From Hamadaea flava (lineage in GTDB: Bacteria; Actinomycetota; Actinomycetes; Mycobacteriales; Micromonosporaceae), in contig NZ_JAMZDZ010000001.1 in the NCBI RefSeq assembly GCF_024172085.1, positions 620,001 to 684,000 on the forward strand: a DNA stretch of 64,000 nt, given 5' to 3'. A program made the translations under genes and the position numbers. The notes beneath the pieces were generated by a model. The model made no database searches and was not told the origin of the DNA. It saw nothing but the letters and a program-made list of their open reading frames with translations. Position 1 is the first letter of the stretch, and each line of letters starts with the position of its first letter. Shown here in pieces: positions 1-7,309 of the stretch.

Positions 1-1691
1 ACGGCCTGCGACGCGTCGTGCCACAGGTCTTGGCCGTTGGCGTACGCCCAGCTGCGGTCGACGGTCACCGGCGAGGAGAACTCGTGCAGGTCGAAGCCGT
101 CGTCGACGTTGGAGAAGAAGCGGCAGCCGCGTACGGTGTTGCCGGTGCCCGAGCCGTATTTGAAGGCGAGCCCGTCGGCCGCCCCGCCGGCGTCGTGGTT
201 GCGGTAGAAGTCGCTGTCGAGCACCTGGTTGCCGGTCGTGCCGTTGTCGCGCAGCATCAGGCCGGTGCCCTTGTTGTCGTGGAAGGACAGTCCGCTGAAG
301 ACGGTCGAACGGCAGCCGACGCACACGTACGCGTGAGTCGGCGCGTTGCGGATCTCCAGTCCCCGGACGGTCCAGTACGCGGCCCGTTGGGTCACGAACC
401 AGTCGGTGTGCGGGACGGCGGTCGCGTCGAAGACGGGACGCTCCCCGGCGGCGTTGGTCAAGGTGATGCGTTTCTGCGCGGTCCCGTTCGTCGTGATCTC
501 GACGGACTCGGTCGGGTGGTAGGTGCCGCCCCGGACGACGATCGTCTGACCCGGTCGGACGACCGAGACCGCTTTGGCCAGGGTGGCGTACGGGCGCGCC
601 TGGGTTCCGTCGCCGCTGTCGTCGCCGCCCGGAGCGAGGTAGATCTGACCGGTCGCGGCGCGGGGCGTACTCGTGGGAGAAGGCGCGGGTGACGACGGGG
701 CGGCCGAGGCCGTCGGGCCGGAACCGACCACGGGCGGATCAGCCGTGGGTGGATCTTGGGGGGTCGGCGGCGGGAGCAGGACGACGGTGGCCGCGATGGC
801 CGCCGCCGCGGTCGCACCGGCGGTGATCGTGGCGGCGGGCTTCGCGGTGAGCAGGTCCCAGAGTTTGCCGAGCAGCCCGGTCGAGACCGGCGCGAGGTGG
901 CCGCTCGATGCCTGGGCGATCACGGCGGCGAGCCCACCGGCGACCGGCAGCAGGCCGATCTGCGCGAGCGCGACGTCGTCCGGGGCGAGCCGGCCCGCGA
1001 CGATGCACTGCGGACAGTCGCGGACATGCCGGTGCAGGCGTTTCACCCACCGAGAGTCCGCCTTGCCGTCCCAGCCCCGGGCAGCGGACTGGAGCCCCGC
1101 GCAGCGTGGCGTGGCCCGCCACGCGGCCAGGATCAGGCGGGCCCGGTCGAGGTGGGCGCGCATGCGTTGAATCCGTACGCCGGTGTGCGCGACGGTGATG
1201 CCGAGGGTGGCCGCGACCTCGGCCCGGCTGAGCCCGCCGAGCAGTTCCTGCCACCAAAGGGTCAGGATGCGGCGGTCCTCGCCGTCGAGCCAGCGGGTGG
1301 CCTCACGGACGGCGTTGCGCTGCCCGGCGAGCCGGGCGCGGGTGATCGCGTCGTCGACGAAGTCGGCCTCGGGATCGGGCTGGTCGTCGGCTTCCTGCCA
1401 GACGTCGAGCCTCGGCGCGCGCCGAGTCCGTTCCCGTTCGCGGATCTGGCGCACGGCGATCGCGACGAGCCAGGACCGGAAGCTCTCCGGCTCGCGCAGT
1501 CCGGGCATGCCCTGAACGGCGCGCAGCATCGTCTCCTGCACGACGTCGTCGACGTCGGGATGGCCGTCGAGGGCCCGGCCGACGATGTTGTAGACCAGCG
1601 GCAGATGGCCGGTGAGCAACTCGGCGAGGGCCTGCCGGTCTCCGTCGCGGGCGGCGACGACCTGCGTGGTGTCCGCAAGCACGGGCGACAT
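1..1691 (-). CDS. ECF sigma factor fused to membrane helix and PL9-type pectate lyase domain (3' end outside window)
   Basis: Read by hand in the frame between several shadow ORFs; 563 codons are open from ATG 1691 to the window edge, and an in-frame TGA lies 27 bases upstream. Residues 20-95 look like sigma region 2 (DVDDVVQETMLRAV, then FRSWLVAIAVRQIRE). Residues 135-190 look like region 4 (LSRAEVAATLGIT). Residues 220-229 (HRHVRDCPQC) give the HxxxC..C pattern of zf-HC2 anti-sigma factors. Residues 287-307 form one hydrophobic helix, then a Pro/Ser/Thr linker (307-345). From 348 a right-handed beta-helix begins; ADGLAFK and DDGFD put Asp at 506, 530, 531 and 534, the spacing I recall for the calcium site of Pel9A (209, 233, 234, 237). 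The catalytic Lys would fall beyond the edge. The topology implies a cytoplasmic sigma factor with an external pectate-binding or pectate-cleaving domain. It diverges from the pectinesterase operon, its likely target. Confidence 0.85.
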   Translation of the reverse strand, partial: MSPVLADTTQVVAARDGDRQALAELLTGHLPLVYNIVGRALDGHPDVDDVVQETMLRAVQGMPGLREPESFRSWLVAIAVRQIRERERTRRAPRLDVWQEADDQPDPEADFVDDAITRARLAGQRNAVREATRWLDGEDRRILTLWWQELLGGLSRAEVAATLGITVAHTGVRIQRMRAHLDRARLILAAWRATPRCAGLQSAARGWDGKADSRWVKRLHRHVRDCPQCIVAGRLAPDDVALAQIGLLPVAGGLAAVIAQASSGHLAPVSTGLLGKLWDLLTAKPAATITAGATAAAAIAATVVLLPPPTPQDPPTADPPVVGSGPTASAAPSSPAPSPTSTPRAATGQIYLAPGGDDSGDGTQARPYATLAKAVSVVRPGQTIVVRGGTYHPTESVEITTNGTAQKRITLTNAAGERPVFDATAVPHTDWFVTQRAAYWTVRGLEIRNAPTHAYVCVGCRSTVFSGLSFHDNKGTGLMLRDNGTTGNQVLDSDFYRNHDAGGAADGLAFKYGSGTGNTVRGCRFFSNVDDGFDLHEFSSPVTVDRSWAYANGQDLWHDASQA

Positions 1692-1834
1692 CGTGGCGCG
1701 CGGCAGGCGGCGCTGTCAAGACATCTACCAGTGACTATTTTCTCGGGAGTCGCGACAAAAACTGTTATGGGTTGCCGTCCGGGCCCGTCTCCTGATCGAC
1801 ACCGCTCCACGGATCGTCCCAGGAGGACCCATCC
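1692..1834. promoter_or_regulatory. Divergent promoter region between sigma-PL9 gene and pectinesterase operon
   Basis: This 143-base gap must carry the promoters of both divergent transcription units. It is locally AT-rich around 1735-1770 (runs TATTTTC and CAAAAACTG), unlike its surroundings. I found no convincing sigma-70 hexamer pair and no certain ECF motif; a possible AACTG...CGTC arrangement at 1758-1796 is too weak to call. A clear AGGAGG ribosome site precedes ATG 1835. Confidence 0.5.
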
Positions 1835-3328
1835 ATGAACACCTCACGATCGCCCGGCGGACGCCCATCCGCCTGGCGCCGCCGGCCTGTGCCGGCGCTG
1901 GCCACCGCCGTCCTCGGCGTGACCGCCGGGATCATGCTCATCACCATGCCGATGGCGGAGGCCGCGGTCGCGCCGGTCAACGGCGGCGTCTACACCCTCG
2001 CCTCCGGAGCCAGCGGAAAGTGCATCGACGTCGTCGCCGCCGGCACCGGCAACGGCGCCCTGCTGCAACAGCTGGCCTGCAACACCGCCGCCACCGACAT
2101 GCAGTTCAAAGCCGTCTCCCAAGCGGGCGGCTACGGACTGGTCAACACCAACAGCGCCAAGTGCATGGACGTCCCCTACGCCGACAGCAGCAGCGGCATC
2201 CAGCTGTGGCAGTGGACCTGCGGAGCCAGCACCAACCAGACCTGGACGTTCACCGCCTCCACCGCAGCAGCGGGCAAGTACATCATCAAGAGCGTCGCCA
2301 CCGGGCTGTGCGTATCCGACAAGGACGGCTCCACCGCCGGCGGCAACCCGATCATCCAGGAACCCTGCTCCGACATCGCCCGCATGCAATGGTCGTTCAA
2401 CTACGTCACCGGGGCGACCTCCAGCCCGACTGCCACCGCAGGTACGCCCACCGTCGCGTCCGACGGCACCGGCAAGTACCGCACGGTGCAGGCGGCGGTC
2501 GACGCGGTTCCGGTGAACAACACCAGCCGGGTGGTGATCACGATCAAGGCCGGGACGTACCGGGAGATCGTGACCGTGCCCGCGAACAAGCCGTACATCA
2601 CCCTGCAAGGGCTGGGGTCGTCGGCGAGCAACACGGTCATCGTGAACAACCACTATGCCGGGGCGTACGGAACCTCCGGCAGCGCGACCGTGTTCGCGTA
2701 CGGGCATGACTTCATCGCCACCAACCTCACCATCTCCAACGACTTCGACGAAAGTTCGGTCACCTCCGGGCAGCAGGCGGTCGCGTTGCACCTCAACGCC
2801 GACCGGGCCGTGCTGACGAACGTCCGGCTGCTCGGCGACCAGGACACCTTCCTGGTCAACGACGCGACGCGGGCGTACGTGAAGAACTCCTACATCGAGG
2901 GGACCGTCGACTTCATCTTCGGCGGCGGCACGATCGTCTTCGACGGGTGCAGCGTCTATGAGAAGCGCTCGACCGGCGGGCCGATCACGGCCGCGAGCAC
3001 GGACACGGCGAAGACCTACGGATTCCTGTTCTACAAGTCGACCATCACCGGCGCGGCGAACAACGTGACCGGGCTCGGCCGGCCCTGGCGGCAGGGCGCC
3101 CAGGTGCTCTACCGCGAGTCGACGCTGAGCGCGACCATCGCGACCGCTCAACCGTGGACCAACATGTCGACCAACACCTGGCAGAACGCCCGGTTCTTCG
3201 AATACCGGAACACCGGCTCGGGCGCCACCGTCAACGGCAACCGGCCGCAGCTGGCCGACTCGCAGGCCGCGAACTACACCCCGCAGAAGTACCTGGCCGG
3301 TTCCGACGGCTGGAACCCGATCTCCTAA
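1835..3328 (+). CDS. Secreted CBM13 (ricin-lectin) pectin methylesterase, CE8
   Basis: Removes methyl esters from homogalacturonan so that pectate lyases can cut it. The 497-residue protein starts at ATG after AGGAGG. Residues 1-43 are a long signal peptide ending AEA. Residues 45-190 are a ricin-type beta-trefoil carbohydrate-binding module with repeated QxW-like segments (LWQWTCG, MQWSFNY). A short Ser/Thr linker leads to the catalytic beta-helix (205-497). The CE8 signatures are visible: SGQQAVAL at 311-318, GDQDTF at 334-339 (catalytic Asp 337), TVDFIFGG at 357-364 (Asp 359) and GLGRPW at 413-418 (Arg 416). The stop overlaps the ribosome site of the next gene, so the two are co-translated. 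The adjacent divergent sigma-PL9 fusion is the likely regulator. Confidence 0.95.
   Translation: MNTSRSPGGRPSAWRRRPVPALATAVLGVTAGIMLITMPMAEAAVAPVNGGVYTLASGASGKCIDVVAAGTGNGALLQQLACNTAATDMQFKAVSQAGGYGLVNTNSAKCMDVPYADSSSGIQLWQWTCGASTNQTWTFTASTAAAGKYIIKSVATGLCVSDKDGSTAGGNPIIQEPCSDIARMQWSFNYVTGATSSPTATAGTPTVASDGTGKYRTVQAAVDAVPVNNTSRVVITIKAGTYREIVTVPANKPYITLQGLGSSASNTVIVNNHYAGAYGTSGSATVFAYGHDFIATNLTISNDFDESSVTSGQQAVALHLNADRAVLTNVRLLGDQDTFLVNDATRAYVKNSYIEGTVDFIFGGGTIVFDGCSVYEKRSTGGPITAASTDTAKTYGFLFYKSTITGAANNVTGLGRPWRQGAQVLYRESTLSATIATAQPWTNMSTNTWQNARFFEYRNTGSGATVNGNRPQLADSQAANYTPQKYLAGSDGWNPIS
1923..2418 (+). repeat. Duplicated signal-end + CBM13 module, copy A
   Basis: These 496 bases align without gaps to 3391-3886. 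I counted 12 mismatches, about 97.6% identity. The copy covers the end of the signal peptide (GIMLITMPMAEA) and the whole ricin-type lectin module. The flanking catalytic domains are unrelated, so the module was duplicated or gene-converted as a unit. Confidence 0.95.
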
Positions 3329-3338
3329 GGAGTCCGTG

Positions 3339-4796
3339 ATGCAGAGAAAACGCTTCATCGCCGGCCTGGCCGCGTCGGTGTGCACGGTCGCCGCCGGGAT
3401 CATGCTCATCACCATGCCGATGGCCGAAGCCGCGGTCGCGCCGGTCAACGGCGGCGTCTACACCCTCGCCTCCGGAGCCAGCGGAAAGTGCGTCGACGTC
3501 GTCGCAGCCGGCACTGGCAACGGCGCCCTGCTGCAGCAACTGGCCTGCAACGCCGCCGCCACCGACATGCAGTTCAAAGCCGTCTCCCAAGCGGGCGGCT
3601 ACGGACTGGTCAACACCAACAGCGCCAAGTGCATGGACGTCCCCTACGCCGACAGCAGCAGCGGCATCCAGCTGTGGCAGTGGACCTGCGGAGCCAGCAC
3701 CAACCAGACCTGGACGTTCACCGCCTCCACCGCAGCAGCAGGCAAGTACATCATCAAGAGCGTCGCCACCGGGCTCTGCGTGTCCGACAAGGACGGCTCC
3801 ACCGCCGGCGGCAACCCGATCATCCAGGAACCCTGCTCCGACATCGCCCGCATGCAATGGTCGTTCAACTACGTCATCGGGGCGACGGCGTCTCCGACGT
3901 CCGGCGGGCGTACGTGGTCGAACACGGCCGACGGATTCGCCGCGGGCACCACCGGCGGCGCGGGCGGCACGACGGTCACCGTCACCACCCAGGCCGACCT
4001 CGTGAAGTACGCCGCCGCGAGCGCGGCGTACGTGATCCGGGTCAGCGGCACCATCACGGTCACCCCGTACGGCTACGAGATCCCGATCGCATCGAACAAG
4101 ACGATCATCGGCGTCGGCGCGACCGGGCAGATCAAGAACGGCGGCCTGCACCTCAACCCGGGCACGAAGAACGTGATCATCCGGAACCTCACCATCGGCG
4201 ACACGAAGATGGCCTCGGACGATCCCGACGACAAGGACTTCGACTACGACGGCATCCAGATGGACACCGCCGACCACATCTGGATCGACCACAACCGCAT
4301 CCACGACACCAATGACGGGCTCATCGACAGCCGCCTGGACACCACGTACCTGACGGTCTCGTGGAACGTCCTGAGCAACACGAACAAGGCGTTCGGCATC
4401 GGCTGGACCGACAACGTGACGGCGCGGATGACGATCCACCACAACTGGATCCACGACACCAACCAGCGCAACCCCAGCACCGACAACGTCGCGTACGCCC
4501 ACCTCTACAACAACTACATGCAGAACATCACGTCCTACGGGAACCTGTCCCGGGGCTCGACGAAGATGGTGCTGGAGAACAGCTACTTCGAGAACGTGGC
4601 GAACCCGTACTACAACGACACCTCCGCCGCGCAGCTCAAGCAGTCCGGCAGCATCCTGGTGAACTGCAGCGGCAAGGCGCAGACCAACGGCTCGGCGTTC
4701 ACGCCGTCGAGCTTCTACTCGTACACGCTCGACTCGGCGGCGAACGTGCCGTCGCTGCTGCGCACGTACGCGGGTCCGCAGGCCGACATCGCGTGA
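3339..4796 (+). CDS. Secreted CBM13 pectate lyase, PL1
   Basis: Cleaves polygalacturonate by beta-elimination outside the cell. ATG 3339 is preferred over GTG 3336 because AAGGAG (3327-3332) then sits 6 bases away; that site overlaps the pectinesterase stop. Residues 1-31 are a signal peptide (MQRKRFIAGLAASV to MAEA), 33-178 the CBM13 module nearly identical to that of the upstream gene, and about 190-485 a PL1 parallel beta-helix. Visible PL1 features are ASNKTIIGVGA, the calcium-binding stretch DYDGIQMDTADHIWIDHN, LTVSWNVLSNTNKAFGIG and HHNWIHDTNQRNP, whose Arg is in the usual catalytic position. It is the second gene of the operon, acting on the product of the methylesterase. Confidence 0.94.
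   Translation: MQRKRFIAGLAASVCTVAAGIMLITMPMAEAAVAPVNGGVYTLASGASGKCVDVVAAGTGNGALLQQLACNAAATDMQFKAVSQAGGYGLVNTNSAKCMDVPYADSSSGIQLWQWTCGASTNQTWTFTASTAAAGKYIIKSVATGLCVSDKDGSTAGGNPIIQEPCSDIARMQWSFNYVIGATASPTSGGRTWSNTADGFAAGTTGGAGGTTVTVTTQADLVKYAAASAAYVIRVSGTITVTPYGYEIPIASNKTIIGVGATGQIKNGGLHLNPGTKNVIIRNLTIGDTKMASDDPDDKDFDYDGIQMDTADHIWIDHNRIHDTNDGLIDSRLDTTYLTVSWNVLSNTNKAFGIGWTDNVTARMTIHHNWIHDTNQRNPSTDNVAYAHLYNNYMQNITSYGNLSRGSTKMVLENSYFENVANPYYNDTSAAQLKQSGSILVNCSGKAQTNGSAFTPSSFYSYTLDSAANVPSLLRTYAGPQADIA
3391..3886 (+). repeat. Duplicated signal-end + CBM13 module, copy B
   Basis: Partner of 1923-2418 in the same orientation, with a fixed offset of 1468 bases and no indels. Most of the 12 differences are silent, which suggests either very recent duplication or continuing gene conversion. 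Confidence 0.95.
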
Positions 4797-4802
4797 TGTG
4801 TT

Positions 4803-4839
4803 CCGGTGGGGTCGTATTGGGCGCACGCGGCCCCACCGG
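4803..4839. terminator. Bidirectional hairpin terminator
   Basis: CCGGTGGGG (4803-4811) pairs perfectly with CCCCACCGG (4831-4839) across a 19-base loop. It lies between the convergent stops of the pectate lyase (4796) and the MpaB-like gene (4840), as expected for a shared rho-independent terminator; there is no clear T-run. Confidence 0.65.
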
Positions 4840-5721
4840 TCACCCCGTCAGCCAGTCCCCCCGGGCCGTCGCTGAACGCGGCCGGGGGGCGTCCGCGCGA
4901 GCCACTGACCGTTCCGCACGGGCCATCGCGCTGCGATAGAGCGGTCCTTCGAAGACGCGGCGAGGCAACGCCCGCATCGCGTGCCGGAGGGCGTACGCCG
5001 ACGCGGTCGCGGACAGGTCGGTGGTCGGCAGCCCCGGCAGCAAGTAGAGCCGGCGCGCCCAGCGGGGCAGCAGACTGACGCCGAGCGCGCTGAAGCTCCA
5101 CCAGGCGAACCGCACGGGCGTCAGGCCGAGCCCGTACGGCATCGGCGGCGACACGAGGAAGCGCAGCACCTCCATCGCGCCCGGCGTCGTGGCCAGCTGG
5201 GGTCGCGTCGCGGCGTAGTACTCGGCGACCTCGGCCGCCGTACCGGGCACCGACTCGGGATCCAGCCCGACGAGCGCCGCCGCGCGACGCTGCTCGGTGT
5301 AGTAACGGTCGACCTCGTCGGCGGTGAGCCCGAGGCCGGCCCGCTGGGCGGTGGTCACGAACGAGTCGACCTCGGTGACGTGCACCCACCGCAGGAGTTC
5401 GGGTTCGTCGGCGCGGAATCGCTCGCCGGTCGCCGGGTCGACGGCGGTCATGGCGGCATGAATGGCCCGGACGTGCCGGCCGGCCGCTTCGGCTTGGGCC
5501 GTCGTCCCGTAGACCACCGTGGCGACATAGGTGATGGTGCGCTGGAGGCGACCCCAGGGATCGCGCTTGAAGTCCGAGTTCTGCATGACCCCGGCGATCG
5601 CCCGCGGATGCAGCGCCTGCAACAGCAGCGCCCGGGGTGCGGAGATCAGCAGGATCGGGTCGGCGTGCACCCGCCACGTGATCGACTCGGGCCCGAACAA
5701 GCCTAGATCGCCCGCCATCAC
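4840..5721 (-). CDS. Oxygenase MpaB / DUF2236 family protein
   Basis: The 293-residue protein matches the DUF2236 family, which includes fungal MpaB and rubber oxygenase Lcp-type haem proteins. Typical blocks are ISAPRALLLQALHPRAIAGV near residues 27-46, then DPWGRLQRTITYVATVVYG, an acidic region with the HVTEVDSFV segment, and LRFLVSPPMP. There is no signal peptide. The start is GTG 5721 or ATG 5718; neither has a clear ribosome site. The substrate is unknown. It is followed by no co-directional gene and converges on the pectate lyase. Confidence 0.8.
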   Translation of the reverse strand: MMAGDLGLFGPESITWRVHADPILLISAPRALLLQALHPRAIAGVMQNSDFKRDPWGRLQRTITYVATVVYGTTAQAEAAGRHVRAIHAAMTAVDPATGERFRADEPELLRWVHVTEVDSFVTTAQRAGLGLTADEVDRYYTEQRRAAALVGLDPESVPGTAAEVAEYYAATRPQLATTPGAMEVLRFLVSPPMPYGLGLTPVRFAWWSFSALGVSLLPRWARRLYLLPGLPTTDLSATASAYALRHAMRALPRRVFEGPLYRSAMARAERSVARADAPRPRSATARGDWLTG

Positions 5722-5755
5722 CCGAGCGTACGCCGATCCCTGTCGGAGGTAGTCG

Positions 5756-6076
5756 CTACGCTGCCGGACGGCCGTTGGCGGTGGCGGCGGCGATGAGCGC
5801 AGTCACCCCGGCGATGAGGATCGGACAGCCGATCGACAGCAGGCTGAGCACGCCGAGGATCACCAGCAGCCCACCGGCGAAGCCGAGCAGCCCTCGTCGG
5901 TGCGCGCGGCGCCGGTCGACGGCGTACCCGCACAGAACCACCGAGAGCCCCAGCGCGGCGAGCACCCACCACAGTGGTGTGTCGCCTTGGCCCCGCATGA
6001 TGACGACGTACACGGTCAGCATGACCGCGGCGGTCACCGCAGCGATCGCCGCGAGCAGATCCCATCGACGCCCCAT
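5756..6076 (-). CDS. Small four-helix membrane protein, unknown
   Basis: The 106-residue reading frame starts at ATG 6076 (MGRRWDLLAAIAAVTAAVML) and has about four hydrophobic segments (8-28, 36-52, 64-80, 83-100) separated by a short Arg-rich loop (DRRRAHRRG). A much longer ORF in the same frame extends back across the pectate lyase gene and is a shadow. I do not recognise a family. It may share transcription with the MpaB-like gene 34 bases downstream. Confidence 0.6.
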   Translation of the reverse strand: MGRRWDLLAAIAAVTAAVMLTVYVVIMRGQGDTPLWWVLAALGLSVVLCGYAVDRRRAHRRGLLGFAGGLLVILGVLSLLSIGCPILIAGVTALIAAATANGRPAA

Positions 6077-6100
6077 GCTTCGAGAATAGGCGATCCGCCG

Positions 6101-6129
6101 TTGACAAATTAGAAATACATCGATATGGT
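6101..6129 (+). promoter_or_regulatory. Consensus-like sigma-70 promoter of pectate lyase
   Basis: TTGACA at 6101-6106 and TATGGT at 6124-6129 are separated by exactly 17 bases. The region is clearly AT-rich against the local background. It predicts a start of transcription near 6136, about 86 bases before the pectate lyase ATG. Confidence 0.8.
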
Positions 6130-6138
6130 GCTGGACTA

Positions 6139-6152
6139 GGAAAGCGCTTTCC
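6139..6152. promoter_or_regulatory. LacI-family-type operator palindrome GGAAAGCGCTTTCC
   Basis: A perfect 14-base palindrome with a central CG, just downstream of the predicted transcription start. The form (NNAARCGYTTNN) is that of LacI/GalR-family repressor sites used for sugar and polysaccharide utilisation genes. Its position suits a roadblock repressor for the pectate lyase. No LacI-type gene is in the window. Confidence 0.75.
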
Positions 6153-6221
6153 ACATCCGAACACCGCCCCTGCGCGCCCACGCATCGGCGGACGGCGCGC
6201 AGATCCCACCGGAGGTCATTC

Positions 6222-7226
6222 ATGACGTCTCCCTCGCACCACCCACTCCACGGACGGCTCCTCGCCCTGGCCGGGACGATCGCCCTCGTCGCGACCGGAC
6301 TCGCCGTCTCGGCCGCACCCGCCTCGGCGGCCACCTTCAACCTCGAAGGCTGGGCCACCCAGGGCGGCGGCACCACCGGCGGCAGCGGCGGCTCCACCGT
6401 CACCGTCACCAGCGCGTCCGCCCTGGCGAGCGCGGCCGGTTCCAGCACCACGCAGACCATCCAGGTCAACGGCAAGTTCGCCTGCTCCAGCGAGATCACC
6501 GTGGCGTCGAACAAGACGATCATCGGGGTGGGCTCGAACTCCGGGCTCACCGGCTGCGGGCTGAAGCTCAAGAGCGTCAGCAACGTCATCATCCGCAACC
6601 TGGTGATCGCCAAGGTGCCGGCCGGCGTCGGCAACGGCGACGCGATCCACGTCGAGAAGTCGACCCGCCTCTGGATCGACCACAACGACCTGTCCAGCGA
6701 CACCAGCCACGGCACCGACTACTACGACGGCCTGCTGGACATCACCCACGCCGGCGACTACATCACGGTGTCCTGGAACAAGTTCCACGACCACATCAAG
6801 TGCTCGCTCGTGGGGCACAGCGACGACAACGCGTCAGAGGACACCGGCCACCTGCGGATCACCTACCACCACAACTGGTTCAACAACTGCGACCAGCGTG
6901 GGCCGCGGGTCCGCTTCGGCAACCCGGTACACGTGTTCAACAACTACTACTACAACTCCGGCACCTACGGCGTGGCGTCCACCTGCAACGCGGGCGTCTA
7001 CCTCGAACGCAACTACTTCGAGAACACGCCGAACTCCGCGGTGTCGGCGACCGGCAGTTCCCCGTCGGGCAACATCAAGCTGCTCAACAACTACCTGGTC
7101 AACTCCGGCACCCCGGCGGCCCGCAACGGGGCCGGCGTCGCGGCCATCCCGTACGCGTACACGGTGGACGCGAACTCGTCGGTGAAGTCGATCGTCACCT
7201 CGGGTGCGGGCACCGGCAAGATCTAG
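6222..7226 (+). CDS. Secreted pectate lyase, PL1
   Basis: A second extracellular polygalacturonate lyase of 334 residues without a CBM13 module. GGAGG precedes ATG 6222. Residues 1-36 form a signal peptide (ALAGTIALVATGLAVSAAPASA). The beta-helix shows IIGVGSNSGL, VIIRNLVIAKV, the calcium-site region GDAIHVEKSTRLWIDHNDL and YYDGLLDITHAGDYITVSWN, and the catalytic segment NNCDQRGPRVRFG with the conserved Arg-x-Pro-x-x-Arg pattern. Several Asn-rich rungs (FNNYYYN, LLNNYL) are typical of asparagine ladders. Expression is likely controlled by the promoter and palindrome immediately upstream, so differently from the CBM13 operon. Confidence 0.95.
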   Translation: MTSPSHHPLHGRLLALAGTIALVATGLAVSAAPASAATFNLEGWATQGGGTTGGSGGSTVTVTSASALASAAGSSTTQTIQVNGKFACSSEITVASNKTIIGVGSNSGLTGCGLKLKSVSNVIIRNLVIAKVPAGVGNGDAIHVEKSTRLWIDHNDLSSDTSHGTDYYDGLLDITHAGDYITVSWNKFHDHIKCSLVGHSDDNASEDTGHLRITYHHNWFNNCDQRGPRVRFGNPVHVFNNYYYNSGTYGVASTCNAGVYLERNYFENTPNSAVSATGSSPSGNIKLLNNYLVNSGTPAARNGAGVAAIPYAYTVDANSSVKSIVTSGAGTGKI

Positions 7227-7238
7227 CCCGTTGAACGC

Positions 7239-7299
7239 TGCAGATCACGGTTACGCAGCCGTGAGGAAGCCGGTGAGGCATGCGTAACCGTGATCTGCA
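7239..7299. terminator. Perfect 19-bp inverted repeat between convergent genes
   Basis: TGCAGATCACGGTTACGCA at 7239-7257 is repeated in reverse complement at 7281-7299, with a 23-base spacer. It lies between the pectate lyase stop (7226) and the stop of the thioesterase-ATP-grasp gene (7310), so a bidirectional terminator is likely. The exactness and the GATC-containing word shared with other intergenic repeats also suit a REP-like element. Confidence 0.75.
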
Positions 7300-7309
7300 A
7301 CCAGTAGAG

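Noticed and set aside
1735-1800. Possible ECF-type promoter between sigma-PL9 and pectinesterase genes
   Set aside because: AAC- and CGTC-like words are present but spacing is not decisive, and no second copy in the window supports a consensus.
1262-1810. Shorter minus-strand ORFs across the sigma-PL9 gene
   Set aside because: They are out-of-frame shadows; the continuous third frame contains sigma regions, zinc motif and beta-helix in order.
1844-3448. Long minus-strand ORF opposite the pectinesterase
   Set aside because: It is an antisense shadow of the CBM13 and CE8 frame; composition is Arg/Gly/Val-rich with no motif, and the plus-strand frame has all CE8 residues.
3231-4826. Long minus-strand ORF opposite the pectate lyase
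   Set aside because: Antisense shadow typical of high-GC genes; no ribosome site or motif, and it repeats because of the duplicated CBM13 DNA.
7239-7299. Terminal inverted repeats of an insertion sequence
   Set aside because: The spacer is only 23 bases with no transposase; target duplications are not seen.
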